From: Neobacillus driksii
GTDB taxonomy: Bacteria; Bacillota; Bacilli; Bacillales; Cytobacillaceae
Direction of reading: 5' to 3'
Assembly: GCF_013409995.1 (NCBI RefSeq)
Contig: NZ_JACCBX010000002.1
Coordinates: 287,827 to 351,826, forward strand
DNA: 64,000 nt
Part shown: piece by piece, positions 27,433 to 36,841 of the stretch
Position numbering within the stretch: the stretch's first letter is position 1
Layout of the letters: every line of letters begins with the position of its first letter
Program-made: the position numbers and the translations under genes
Notes under the pieces: generated by a model
Told to the model about the DNA's origin: nothing
What the model saw: the letters and a program-made list of their open reading frames with translations, nothing else
Databases searched by the model: none

Positions 27433-30400
27433 TTACATCTCAACTTCATCAGGTACATACAAGTCAAATGGGGTTGCATTGTATGGGAGAATGGCTAATT
27501 TCTCTTCGATAAGTCGGTATCCCCTGCCATAGGGGTCTTGATCTTTTTCTAGTTGTTCTTTCAGCATGTTGGCATACGGTACTTCTCCCATTTGGGTCAT
27601 CATGTGTACTTCCACCCATGAGGCAAATCCCTCAAGTTCTTCCGTTTGCAGCTGATCCACTTGTAAATTCTCAAATTGCCATATATGGGTTAGTTCGTGG
27701 GCTAAGGTGGAAAGTGTATGGGTTCTCGGTGACCCATTTTCCACAAGAACCTTGAGATTACCATCACTATCCATGCTGGCTTTACCGGTTAATCGTGGAT
27801 TACCTGCCTCTGGAATAGAAGGTAAACCGCTTGTTTTATGAATTTCTGCTGCACTTAACACGAATAGCGCGATATCTTCAGGTAAGTTTACTAAATATAC
27901 ATCTTTAAAAAATTGACGAACTTCTCGATAAAGTGGCTCCACTCGTGATACATGATCAATGGCCGACTGATTACAAGCAAAGCACCTTTGTCTGCCATCA
28001 TTGAGTTGAATGACTTGCGCTGCAGCGACCATTCTGCCACAGAACACGCATTGCGTTTCACTGCTGTTGATATTTACGATTTCTTCATCTTCCATACGTC
28101 CAAGATATCCTGATCGAACTTCCCTTAATTTTTTTGTTGGTAACAACGTATCTAAAATCGCAAAAGTTTCGCTTAAGGCCAATTCCTTGGGATAGTGGCC
28201 GTAACCAAAATACAGATAATCGCTATTTCCATTACTTTCATTTAATAACCAATAAAGATAGTCATTTACTATATCAAAGATTTTTTCCCAATTATGACTA
28301 ATCGCTTCTAACATGCCAAGGTGTACAGGAGAATCCTCAATAATATAGAGCGAGATCTGCCCCTCTTTCTCATTGACATCATCTACTTGGATGGTAGGAG
28401 TAATCCATTTTAGATTTTTAGACTGTGAATCTGTTTGGTCAAAGAATAATTCCTCCAACCTAGCACATACCTTCACAAAATGGTGTGTATCTGGGAATAA
28501 GGAAACAAACAACTCATCCAATAAGAGAGATAAGGTAAATTTGATTTTTGCGGCATTTTCAAATGTACCCTCTTTGGAATGTATCTCAAAGCACAAAAGA
28601 TGGCCGTTTTCATAATTCCTGGTGATTTGTTCATCTTGATGATAAGAATGCAACTTCATCGATTGTAAGTTTAACATTTCACTCATTTCCACATATCCGC
28701 TTGTTTTAACACTTACATCCGCCTGTACCGCCCCCAAATAGACCTCAAACTGTTCGAAAAGAATAGTATTCCTCTTGAAATTGCGTTGTTCTGCCATATT
28801 GCTTATTTTAAATTCCGAAATAGGACGATAGTATTTCTGCCTAAAAATGTGTTCAAAGGTGACTTCCACGATTCCACGCTCTGTATCTACTTTTTGAATT
28901 TTATATTGTTCGCCATTAAATGAATGGAATTGACCTGGCAGGTATTGTTGATAGAGGTGTCCTTCAAGAATCTCAGAAAGACACTTATCGTTATGCTTAA
29001 TCTGAAAGAAACGGAACCCCTTTGGTAAAATCTTTTCCTTAGCTGAATAGGGGATCCTGTATCGTGTTTTCTTCACAAAATCCTTTTTGAACCGGTCAAA
29101 GGTTACTAATTCTTCTGATTCAATCGTAAAACGGTATGCTAATTTAGGACCAAAGGCGTTCGAGAACAGCTCGTGAACACCCTCGACAACCGAGCGATAA
29201 GAGCTAATTTTTGCTCTTGTTAAATAGCTTTCCACTTCCTCTTTCATTATATAAAAATGACATAATCGCTCTAATAGAGTATATGCAATGCTCCAAAGTG
29301 ATTGCGATAATCGTGGAGCTAATGGTGCGATGGTCCGATTCGTACTCATATAGAAATCCAACTGATCTGCTAAGTAATCTCGAAGTAAGTATGGAGGGCT
29401 GACGATGTGAACAAATGAAGCCACTTTGCCGGTTCCTTTCCACAAATTTAAACGCCTCACTAAATTGTAGTGATCATCTCGAATGAGAAAAAGTGTAAAC
29501 TCATCAATCGGAATCGAAAGGTTACTGTCCTCGACCTGAATCATTTTTACCATATGATCTAACGTTTCTAAATCAAACCCTAGGTCAAACAAAGACTTCT
29601 TCATATCCATGATTTCGTCGATACTTTCTTTAACGTTTGTGTTTCGCTGGTTGATCAAGTGAACGGGGTCAATTTTTGCCTGTAAAGCAGGGATCGATAG
29701 GACCACTTCGGCTTCTAATTGACGATGCGATATTTTTGGCAGGATCTTTTGTTGAAACCAATTTTCACCTTCATTTTTCCAAACCATATAAAATAAATTT
29801 TGACTTACGCTGGACGGTGAAACGATATCTCTAGGCTCACATTGCAAGAGAGAACGTACGGTATGTTCTAATCCTTCATACCACTCAGTTAATATGATAT
29901 ATTGTGGTTTTTTCCCAGTTAGCTCTCTAACATTCAGGTTAAAAGTTTGAATGATGGTCGAATAAACTGGAATCAGCTTCTCTGCATGTAACAACAATAT
30001 TCCTTCCAACAGTTTTGTTTTTTCTAACTGACGTAAGTAGTACAAAAATCGTTTCTCCTTCAACGTTTCGGGCGAAACAATCAATACATCTGAATTCATG
30101 TTTTGTTCAAGTGCATCTAAAAAGGTGCTTATCTTCCATAATTGATCCACCCCTGATACTTCTCTCATTCCCTTTGACACCCAATCTACCGCTGCCGATG
30201 CCGCACCTTGGCTATGTGCAATGATTAATATCTTCTTATTTTTAGCCAGCAAATGATACAATGCCGGAAAGAAATAGGAAGAAAAATCATTGTAATTAAC
30301 ATCCTCAATCATTACATCATGTTCTTGAATGATTTCTGACATCATCGTCGTATAGCTTTCATCGATGATGATGTTCTTTTTCTTTAATTCCTCACAAATC

Positions 30401-31266
30401 GAATGAATAATCAATTGATGTTCCAAGTCTGGAGAGATATTTTCATAGGAAAAATGATCTTTACGTTGATGAAAATGTTCATCTTCTTTCAGAATCCCAG
30501 AAGCCAGCAGTCGATCTTCCCATAATTCCTTGTATTGATTAAATAATTCTTCATAGGTTGTTAGTCTTTTAGAGACGGCATCATTACCAGCTATTATACC
30601 TTCACTATAAGGCACCTTTTCACCATTTAAAAACCATGCAATCTCCATTAATAGAATAAAAGAAATAATAGGATATGCCGGCAAATACTGATTAATCGTC
30701 AGCTCGTATACATTGGCAATGATAAGAAGCACGAGTATAAGTAGTGGGAAAATCGCTGTAATCTTAAAAAAAGCAGCTAGATAGGTCCATTCCTTTTTCA
30801 AGTAAATCCTTCCACGGCTTTTAAAATATACTAGTGAAACTGTACCCTGCTTCGACAACTTCGTTTTCGAATTTTCCACAAGTTCTTTCGGATAGAGAAT
30901 AGACGCAGCCTTATTTACTATTTTCACAAATGGTTTCAAGATGCGATTATTTCCAAGATTCTTAGAAGGCAAACTTCCTGTGATTTTCCAACACCATTTA
31001 ACAGTCAATACCGAGACCAAAATCGTTATATTTATCAGCAATTGGATATTCGGCAATAAAGACGGCATTCTTTCATTAAGAAATTCTTGGTATATACCCG
31101 TAAGCCACTTATCCAAAAGCAGCCATGATAAACAAATAAATAAAGTCACTAGTGGTAGGTAAAGTTGTTTATAACGCTGATTTTGGGGAAAATTTGCCGT
31201 ATAGAGAAGAATGATACTAAGACATAAAACAACGAAACTTCCTAACAGTTCAAGGTATAAGTTCAT
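27433..31266 (-). CDS. Large membrane protein with degenerate helicase-like region, zinc ribbon and DA1-like metallopeptidase
   Basis: 1277 residues. Two to five hydrophobic segments occupy the first 230 residues (for example residues 1-25, 36-55, 70-90 and about 165-215). A central region has IIAHSQGAASAA, DVLIVSPETL, GILLLHAEKL and YIILTEW spaced like motifs I, Ia, II and III of superfamily 2 helicases but without the catalytic lysine or DEAD box; this resemblance is my reading, not a proven homology. At 1073 begins CVFCG-x(n)-RCFACN, a LIM-like zinc ribbon, followed by AHELTHIWQ (HExxH at 1190-1194), matching the LIM plus DA1 peptidase order of DA1 proteins. It is the last gene of the operon and overlaps the preceding stop by ATGA. 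Confidence 0.72.
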   Translation of the reverse strand: MNLYLELLGSFVVLCLSIILLYTANFPQNQRYKQLYLPLVTLFICLSWLLLDKWLTGIYQEFLNERMPSLLPNIQLLINITILVSVLTVKWCWKITGSLPSKNLGNNRILKPFVKIVNKAASILYPKELVENSKTKLSKQGTVSLVYFKSRGRIYLKKEWTYLAAFFKITAIFPLLILVLLIIANVYELTINQYLPAYPIISFILLMEIAWFLNGEKVPYSEGIIAGNDAVSKRLTTYEELFNQYKELWEDRLLASGILKEDEHFHQRKDHFSYENISPDLEHQLIIHSICEELKKKNIIIDESYTTMMSEIIQEHDVMIEDVNYNDFSSYFFPALYHLLAKNKKILIIAHSQGAASAAVDWVSKGMREVSGVDQLWKISTFLDALEQNMNSDVLIVSPETLKEKRFLYYLRQLEKTKLLEGILLLHAEKLIPVYSTIIQTFNLNVRELTGKKPQYIILTEWYEGLEHTVRSLLQCEPRDIVSPSSVSQNLFYMVWKNEGENWFQQKILPKISHRQLEAEVVLSIPALQAKIDPVHLINQRNTNVKESIDEIMDMKKSLFDLGFDLETLDHMVKMIQVEDSNLSIPIDEFTLFLIRDDHYNLVRRLNLWKGTGKVASFVHIVSPPYLLRDYLADQLDFYMSTNRTIAPLAPRLSQSLWSIAYTLLERLCHFYIMKEEVESYLTRAKISSYRSVVEGVHELFSNAFGPKLAYRFTIESEELVTFDRFKKDFVKKTRYRIPYSAKEKILPKGFRFFQIKHNDKCLSEILEGHLYQQYLPGQFHSFNGEQYKIQKVDTERGIVEVTFEHIFRQKYYRPISEFKISNMAEQRNFKRNTILFEQFEVYLGAVQADVSVKTSGYVEMSEMLNLQSMKLHSYHQDEQITRNYENGHLLCFEIHSKEGTFENAAKIKFTLSLLLDELFVSLFPDTHHFVKVCARLEELFFDQTDSQSKNLKWITPTIQVDDVNEKEGQISLYIIEDSPVHLGMLEAISHNWEKIFDIVNDYLYWLLNESNGNSDYLYFGYGHYPKELALSETFAILDTLLPTKKLREVRSGYLGRMEDEEIVNINSSETQCVFCGRMVAAAQVIQLNDGRQRCFACNQSAIDHVSRVEPLYREVRQFFKDVYLVNLPEDIALFVLSAAEIHKTSGLPSIPEAGNPRLTGKASMDSDGNLKVLVENGSPRTHTLSTLAHELTHIWQFENLQVDQLQTEELEGFASWVEVHMMTQMGEVPYANMLKEQLEKDQDPYGRGYRLIEEKLAILPYNATPFDLYVPDEVEM

Positions 31267-33431
31267 AGTTTATACACCTTATCTTCTTGGATTCGAATTT
31301 GCTCGAGTTCATTCAAGTAGGCTGATTGGTATTGTTCAATCGCACTACCGAGATACACTTCAATGCCATGTCCGTTTGTCCTCTGTACCCCTAGCTGTTG
31401 AAACGGAGAATAGATTGGATTCTCGGTGATGTTTTTTTCAAATTTAATACCTGGCACCCGTATTTCTTGTTTAGAGGAAAATGATTCTTTATTTATCTGA
31501 AGGATATGAAGCAATCGATTTGTCATCTGGACGAATTCGTCTAATTTAATAAGGTGATAGCGGTAAAGAAGATTCTGTTCCTTCTTTTCTTCACCGATTA
31601 AGGATAATTTTTCGAGATATTTACGTAACGAGAATAGCTTGAATAAATGGTTTAAGTAGTCATTATAGCGGTGCTGGGCATCGACTTGCATTTGATAAAT
31701 ATTTTCGGTATATTCATAGGTTTTTTCTTGATATTTCCATATGTGTTGATGGGATATATGTCTGGTAAAATAATACCCAATATACGTAACAAGGAGGGTG
31801 ACAACCAAACCAATACCATAAAAATAGGCTGTTACCTTAGTAGATTCAGTTGAACCCGACATTTGCAGAAAAGGAATGAACAGGATCATAATAATCAGGA
31901 AACTCATCATCAGGAACTGACGCTGGTTTGGGAGTAGCTGCAGGAGAAAATGCATTTGGTTTTTTGCTTTCGTCACAAAATTTTTCCACTTTGAAAGTGC
32001 TTCCGATGTCTCAGGAGCAGAATGGATGACATCCCTTTCCACAACACTAATTTTTTGGAGAATGTCCTGTTTATAGTCATTTATGTCCATCAATTCTTCC
32101 TCTTCCAAAATGTCATTTCTTCTTTTTACAACATGCAATTTTTTTATCGCTTCTCTTGAATTTTTTAGCAGTTCATTTTCACGATCAATGAGAATAGTTT
32201 CAGCTTTATAAAGCTGATCCTGCCATTGGTCAAAGAATTGATAGTTCAGCTTTGTGCTCTTCAATAGTGGGTGGTTGCGATCTCTTCTTCTTTCAATACT
32301 TGTTGCTGTATAGGGAGAAAAATCATCGTCTCGAAATCGATTTGTTTGAAACTGGTTCTGGAGCAATAATTGATCCTCTAATTGCCTTTTTGCCTTCAAC
32401 AAGCTCATAAAATAATGATTGAGTAATGTTTCCAGCCTCTCAGATTCTAACGAAATTTGTATCACACTGGTACTTCCCTTTTCCAGCCTTTCAATTAGTT
32501 TTGGATGTTGGCTAATCGTGAGAAGAAAATAGGTGAGTTCCAAATAACCTCTCATTCTTTCCCGATGAGAACTTTGTACGATTTCCTGACGAATAAGGCG
32601 AATATCACCGATTTCACTTTGAATACCAACATGGTACTTTAAACTGCTTGAGAGTTCTCCTGATGGAGTAAAGTTTGTTAATGAAGGAGTTAATGGCAGC
32701 GTGCGTATTTGCTTAATCTTTTTCTCAAAATCTTCCATGACGATATCTAATTGATCCTTGGTCATCCATTCATCATGACTAGGCTTCTCTCCACGTAACA
32801 ACAAATAATCCTTCTTTTTGTCTATCTTCTTGGCTAGGCAGGTCGTGACCCGCTCACATTTCATCTCTAAAGCCTCCATAAATTCTGCACCAGGTTGATC
32901 TAAGATTATATCTTGAAGCTGAATGGGTTCCCCCCATTCTTCATCAAGCTGTTTTATTTCCTCCTCGATGAAGGCATTACCCACTATTGGCCACCCAGGG
33001 CTTTTCATCAGATAGCCATAATGGTCAAGCTCCCAATACCGTTTTAACCCTTCTTCTATGGGCGCATAATTAGAAGTTCTCTTGATCTTGTCAATTAAAT
33101 GTAAGATACTTTGAGATGGATAGAATCCCTTGTCCTTTAAAGGTTCAAGCAGGTCTCTTCTTATTTCCGAGAGATGCGTTGTGAGTCGTAACCGTCTATT
33201 TAGCTCATCATCTAAATTCAAAAGAATAATCAACTGCCAATCCTTTATTCGCTGACGGTCAAGATGTTCAATCATTCGATCGACTAATGATAAAAAGAGA
33301 GGATTAGAGGCCGGGGCCTCCTCCTCCCAGTAAAAAGTTAATTCATTACAACTCTGCAGCTTGTAAAAGAATGGCTCAACTAAATGCCAATCCTCATACT
33401 TTTTGCCAAAATGAATCACGATTGAGTGCAT
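31263..33431 (-). CDS. Coiled-coil membrane protein of the tubulin-like operon
   Basis: 722 residues, family not recognised. About 490 soluble residues, rich in charged helices (for example LIDRENELLKNSREAIKKL), are followed by two adjacent membrane segments near residues 500-522 and 530-553 and then a long charged helical tail with YQEKTYEYTENIYQMQ. The hairpin-like double membrane anchor in the middle of two cytoplasmic arms suggests a scaffold. The ATG at 33431 follows AAAGGAG; the next gene starts inside its stop (ATGA), so it is tightly coupled to the DA1-like protein and lies 26 bases behind the tubulin-like gene. Confidence 0.7.
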   Translation of the reverse strand: MHSIVIHFGKKYEDWHLVEPFFYKLQSCNELTFYWEEEAPASNPLFLSLVDRMIEHLDRQRIKDWQLIILLNLDDELNRRLRLTTHLSEIRRDLLEPLKDKGFYPSQSILHLIDKIKRTSNYAPIEEGLKRYWELDHYGYLMKSPGWPIVGNAFIEEEIKQLDEEWGEPIQLQDIILDQPGAEFMEALEMKCERVTTCLAKKIDKKKDYLLLRGEKPSHDEWMTKDQLDIVMEDFEKKIKQIRTLPLTPSLTNFTPSGELSSSLKYHVGIQSEIGDIRLIRQEIVQSSHRERMRGYLELTYFLLTISQHPKLIERLEKGSTSVIQISLESERLETLLNHYFMSLLKAKRQLEDQLLLQNQFQTNRFRDDDFSPYTATSIERRRDRNHPLLKSTKLNYQFFDQWQDQLYKAETILIDRENELLKNSREAIKKLHVVKRRNDILEEEELMDINDYKQDILQKISVVERDVIHSAPETSEALSKWKNFVTKAKNQMHFLLQLLPNQRQFLMMSFLIIMILFIPFLQMSGSTESTKVTAYFYGIGLVVTLLVTYIGYYFTRHISHQHIWKYQEKTYEYTENIYQMQVDAQHRYNDYLNHLFKLFSLRKYLEKLSLIGEEKKEQNLLYRYHLIKLDEFVQMTNRLLHILQINKESFSSKQEIRVPGIKFEKNITENPIYSPFQQLGVQRTNGHGIEVYLGSAIEQYQSAYLNELEQIRIQEDKVYKL

Positions 33432-33457
33432 CAAAGATCACTCCTTTTTTAAACAAG

Positions 33458-36400
33458 CTATACTAAAACTCGCTCTTGATTAAGTGAGTTCAGCTTATTA
33501 TTAATATCATTCAACCACTTGTGGTACTCTTCTGAATCCTGTGGAGTTATTTGTCTGACCTCAGATTCCTTCCAAAGTTGGTAAATCAAATTTGCCGCAC
33601 CACGTTTTGCCGACTCCGTTCTCTTTACTTTTTTGAAGTACTCACAAATCTCTGTTAACAGACATTGTCGTAAACGATTGGCCCGCTCCGTTAAGGAAGG
33701 ATTGGAGATAAATTCTTGGTCATATGCCAACACTAAATCTAGGATATTACGAATTCCATCTTTTCTAACTTTCGAAATTTCAACGGCTCCCCTAATAAAA
33801 TCATGTTCATGAATCTCTCGGTTATTTCTGATTTGGGTTTCTTGTGTTTCTTGGAATCTTTCTAAAATTTCATCATAGATAACAGGATTATGAGGTAATG
33901 CTTCATGAAGGTTGAAGGTATCTTCTTCCACCTTTTCTCCAAATTTCAGTAATAATTTTGTGCCTTGATTTCCACTATATTGATAGACTCTCTTTCCGTC
34001 AGAGTTGACTAACTGAAGCCAGCCATAGATTACCCCCAGCAACAGTGCACGGTCCGTCCGATTGGTTTCAAGCTCAGCGCGTTCCGGATTTAAGTCTGGC
34101 ATATACGCAGGGAGATGCCAATTTCGATCCAAATGCGGGGTTATTGTTCGATTTTCATCCTCATTGAGCTTACTCACTAACCGATGATAGGCTTCATAAT
34201 AAACACCTGGAGGCTTTCCATTTTTCCCAGAGGAAAATTTGGTAAAGTCACTGACAGATAACCCATAATGGGCACGATAACAAACGATTTCATTACGCTT
34301 AAAGGCATCATCCACAATTTGTTTTTCGTTAAATAACTCATTTTGCAGCTGCTCCGAAAGCAGGTTAAAACTTTCCGTATGGAGTCCCCAGTATTTTAAA
34401 CTTCGATACTCATTTGTAATCGGAACATATGGTTGTGCCAGTTCTTCTATTGCCTTCATTCTTTTATAAAGATAATCATCTGGGTCAATCCCTAACCGAC
34501 TGGCTTCTATTCTGAGCGCCTGGGTGATGGTTAAATCTAGTTTATCATGATGCTTACTCGCCAATTCGTTCCGGCAAAAGTTTAAAACATTCTCTCTAAA
34601 AAACACTTCAACCTTGGTCTCTTTATAAAACTCCTCTGCCCTTCGATTCGTTTTCCGCTCGATAAACCGGTTATAGAGACTTTGATAAATCTTCTGAGAG
34701 ATACTATCTGGCAAGAAACCATGATCTACCGATTGACGTATCCGCTCCCACGTTTGCTCCAGCATTTCCTTGTTGGCTAGAACATACCTTTTCGTCGGAT
34801 CACTCACGCCATCAAACTTCCTTGCTAATTGATTTATTTCCAACAAGAGCGTTTCTCTTGTTTCAATTAAATGATCAAAGAACCTTTGCCAATCCTCGAT
34901 CATTTCCTTGATGGATTGATTGAGAGCAGAAAAGACTAGTTCTAACAACATGGAATATTTATAACGATTAAGGGTACTCAGCTGATGAGATGCCTTTTCC
35001 GTATACTCATCAATAAAATCTTTAAATTGATTTCGAAACACACTGGAAACAAAGCCCTGTTTTAACGCTTTATCCACACGTCGAACCGCATCATCTACAT
35101 CACCGTCATTGCGGTCTAAATCATAAATGTCTTGATAGCGTTCAATCTGTTCTTTAAATCTGCGATTCTCTTCTTTTAAATGGGAAATCTTCTTAATAAG
35201 TTTATTGTGAATACTATAGAGCAGATATCGCACCCCAACAGGGTGAATAGGTGAATCTTTTTTCAAAATCCAGGTATTAAGCTGGAACCGGCTCCCATTT
35301 ACGCCATTCGTCGAATGATAATCTGCATCAATGATCTGATAAACAATGAAATGACTGTATTCATTAATTTTCTTGTTAATTTCTTTGGCGTAGTCTTCTA
35401 GGGCGGATTCCATTCGATTAATTTCTTGTTTCGCTCGATCTTTTATTTTCAGTTTTCCTCCATCCAGCACACAATGATCTTCATAATCCTCTTTTAATTC
35501 CACATCATCTTTCAGCACTTTTTTTGCATATTCCTCTACTTCAGATAAGAATATATCGGCTTTCGAAGCGCCTTTTTTACCCTTATCCTCGATTTCATGA
35601 ACTTGGTATTCAAGCTGACGGAAAAAAGGGTTTGGTTTTTCTTGGTCATTCACAATCTGCTCAAAGTACTTAACATAAAGCTCTCTAATCTTTGGTTTTT
35701 CATTATGAATTCCGTTTCTTAAGTCATCGTCATGTCTCTTTTTTTCATCATTAAATAACTTATCTAATCGGAGCCAAGAGTCATCTAAGCCGCTTATGGA
35801 CCATTTTAGTGCACAATAGTCAACAATCTCTTCATATGGATACGTTAAGGAAGCAACTCCAGCACCACAGTACCGTGCCTGCCCGTTTGATTCGACCAAA
35901 CTTCTTATTTGGTTATCCTCCTGTGAAAAGCTTCTAGCTGAAATCGGGCTAAAGAGTTGGAGATAAACAGATCGTGCTACCTGGTCTATATACTCCGAAA
36001 CGTTCGTTAAATGCTGCCCTTTTGTATTTTCATAATCAAATAGAAAGCAAAAATCATAGGGAAGATGTTTATCTGTAATCGCATGTGCTGTCCTGCCCTC
36101 TAAATCAATTTGATTCGGTCGATACTCGAGCTCAATCGTCACATTTTGTTTATGATTACCCGATGCGCTCAAGCTTATGGCATTCAATTCTTTTAAGCTG
36201 GCATACCCATTCCCTTGGACCGCTTCCCACTCCGTTTGGTCAACCGTATTACTTCTTACCAATATATCCGGTAGTAAAAAAACTCCGCGAATCAGAACAC
36301 TTTCCGAGTTTAGCTTTCTCTCCAGCATTTCACGCAGGTAGAGAGCGATTTGAAGAAAGATCCCTGAACCTGTGCCGCCAACTAAGGAACTAATAATAAT

Positions 36401-36817
36401 CACTCGGACATTATACGACTCAGCATGGCTATCAACAGGAAAAATTCGTTCAATTCCATCCCACATCGCATTTAATTTCCCTTGTGACATCGCTGACCGG
36501 AAAGCAAGTCTCGATACTGCTCGAACTTGGCCGGCTCCATCTGTCATCGTTTTCCGTTTTATTTGGGGATTATTCGGAAACCATTTTAATACTTCTGGAT
36601 TCGCTTGAAGATATTCATTAACGGAATGGCTTGTGCTTGTTTGTGTAGCACTGTTTCTTAAGTGTTCTAATTTTGAAATGCTATTGGCATCAGTATCAAA
36701 CGCGTGGATTGCGACTCTTCCTCGCTGCTCGGGGGGAACACGGCCATATACCATATTCGCAATATTACTCCCTATTCCACCTAGACCAATTAATATCGTT
36801 GGGACATTAAAGCTCAT
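33458..36817 (-). CDS. Tubulin/FtsZ-like protein (Tubulin_2 family)
   Basis: 1119 residues. The first 250 residues carry the nucleotide-binding marks of the tubulin superfamily: ILIGLGGIGSNIAN at residue 8, AFDTDANSI (the FtsZ-like N-D-x2 segment), and the G-box SSLVGGTGSGIFLQ near residue 144, which is the tubulin/FtsZ signature GGTGSG. After that come very long charged helical regions (residues 330-900) not found in FtsZ. A GTPase that polymerises or acts as a switch is expected. FtsZ-like families with a vWA partner were proposed by Makarova and Koonin (2010) to remodel membranes. It lies directly downstream of the vWA gene and ahead of two membrane proteins. Confidence 0.85.
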   Translation of the reverse strand: MSFNVPTILIGLGGIGSNIANMVYGRVPPEQRGRVAIHAFDTDANSISKLEHLRNSATQTSTSHSVNEYLQANPEVLKWFPNNPQIKRKTMTDGAGQVRAVSRLAFRSAMSQGKLNAMWDGIERIFPVDSHAESYNVRVIIISSLVGGTGSGIFLQIALYLREMLERKLNSESVLIRGVFLLPDILVRSNTVDQTEWEAVQGNGYASLKELNAISLSASGNHKQNVTIELEYRPNQIDLEGRTAHAITDKHLPYDFCFLFDYENTKGQHLTNVSEYIDQVARSVYLQLFSPISARSFSQEDNQIRSLVESNGQARYCGAGVASLTYPYEEIVDYCALKWSISGLDDSWLRLDKLFNDEKKRHDDDLRNGIHNEKPKIRELYVKYFEQIVNDQEKPNPFFRQLEYQVHEIEDKGKKGASKADIFLSEVEEYAKKVLKDDVELKEDYEDHCVLDGGKLKIKDRAKQEINRMESALEDYAKEINKKINEYSHFIVYQIIDADYHSTNGVNGSRFQLNTWILKKDSPIHPVGVRYLLYSIHNKLIKKISHLKEENRRFKEQIERYQDIYDLDRNDGDVDDAVRRVDKALKQGFVSSVFRNQFKDFIDEYTEKASHQLSTLNRYKYSMLLELVFSALNQSIKEMIEDWQRFFDHLIETRETLLLEINQLARKFDGVSDPTKRYVLANKEMLEQTWERIRQSVDHGFLPDSISQKIYQSLYNRFIERKTNRRAEEFYKETKVEVFFRENVLNFCRNELASKHHDKLDLTITQALRIEASRLGIDPDDYLYKRMKAIEELAQPYVPITNEYRSLKYWGLHTESFNLLSEQLQNELFNEKQIVDDAFKRNEIVCYRAHYGLSVSDFTKFSSGKNGKPPGVYYEAYHRLVSKLNEDENRTITPHLDRNWHLPAYMPDLNPERAELETNRTDRALLLGVIYGWLQLVNSDGKRVYQYSGNQGTKLLLKFGEKVEEDTFNLHEALPHNPVIYDEILERFQETQETQIRNNREIHEHDFIRGAVEISKVRKDGIRNILDLVLAYDQEFISNPSLTERANRLRQCLLTEICEYFKKVKRTESAKRGAANLIYQLWKESEVRQITPQDSEEYHKWLNDINNKLNSLNQERVLV

Positions 36818-36841
36818 CTTGTTACCACCTCTTAAAGTACT

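Noticed and set aside
33458..36817. The tubulin-like gene as the cell-division ftsZ
   Set aside because: Length, long helical extension and partners differ from ftsZ, and no division genes are adjacent.
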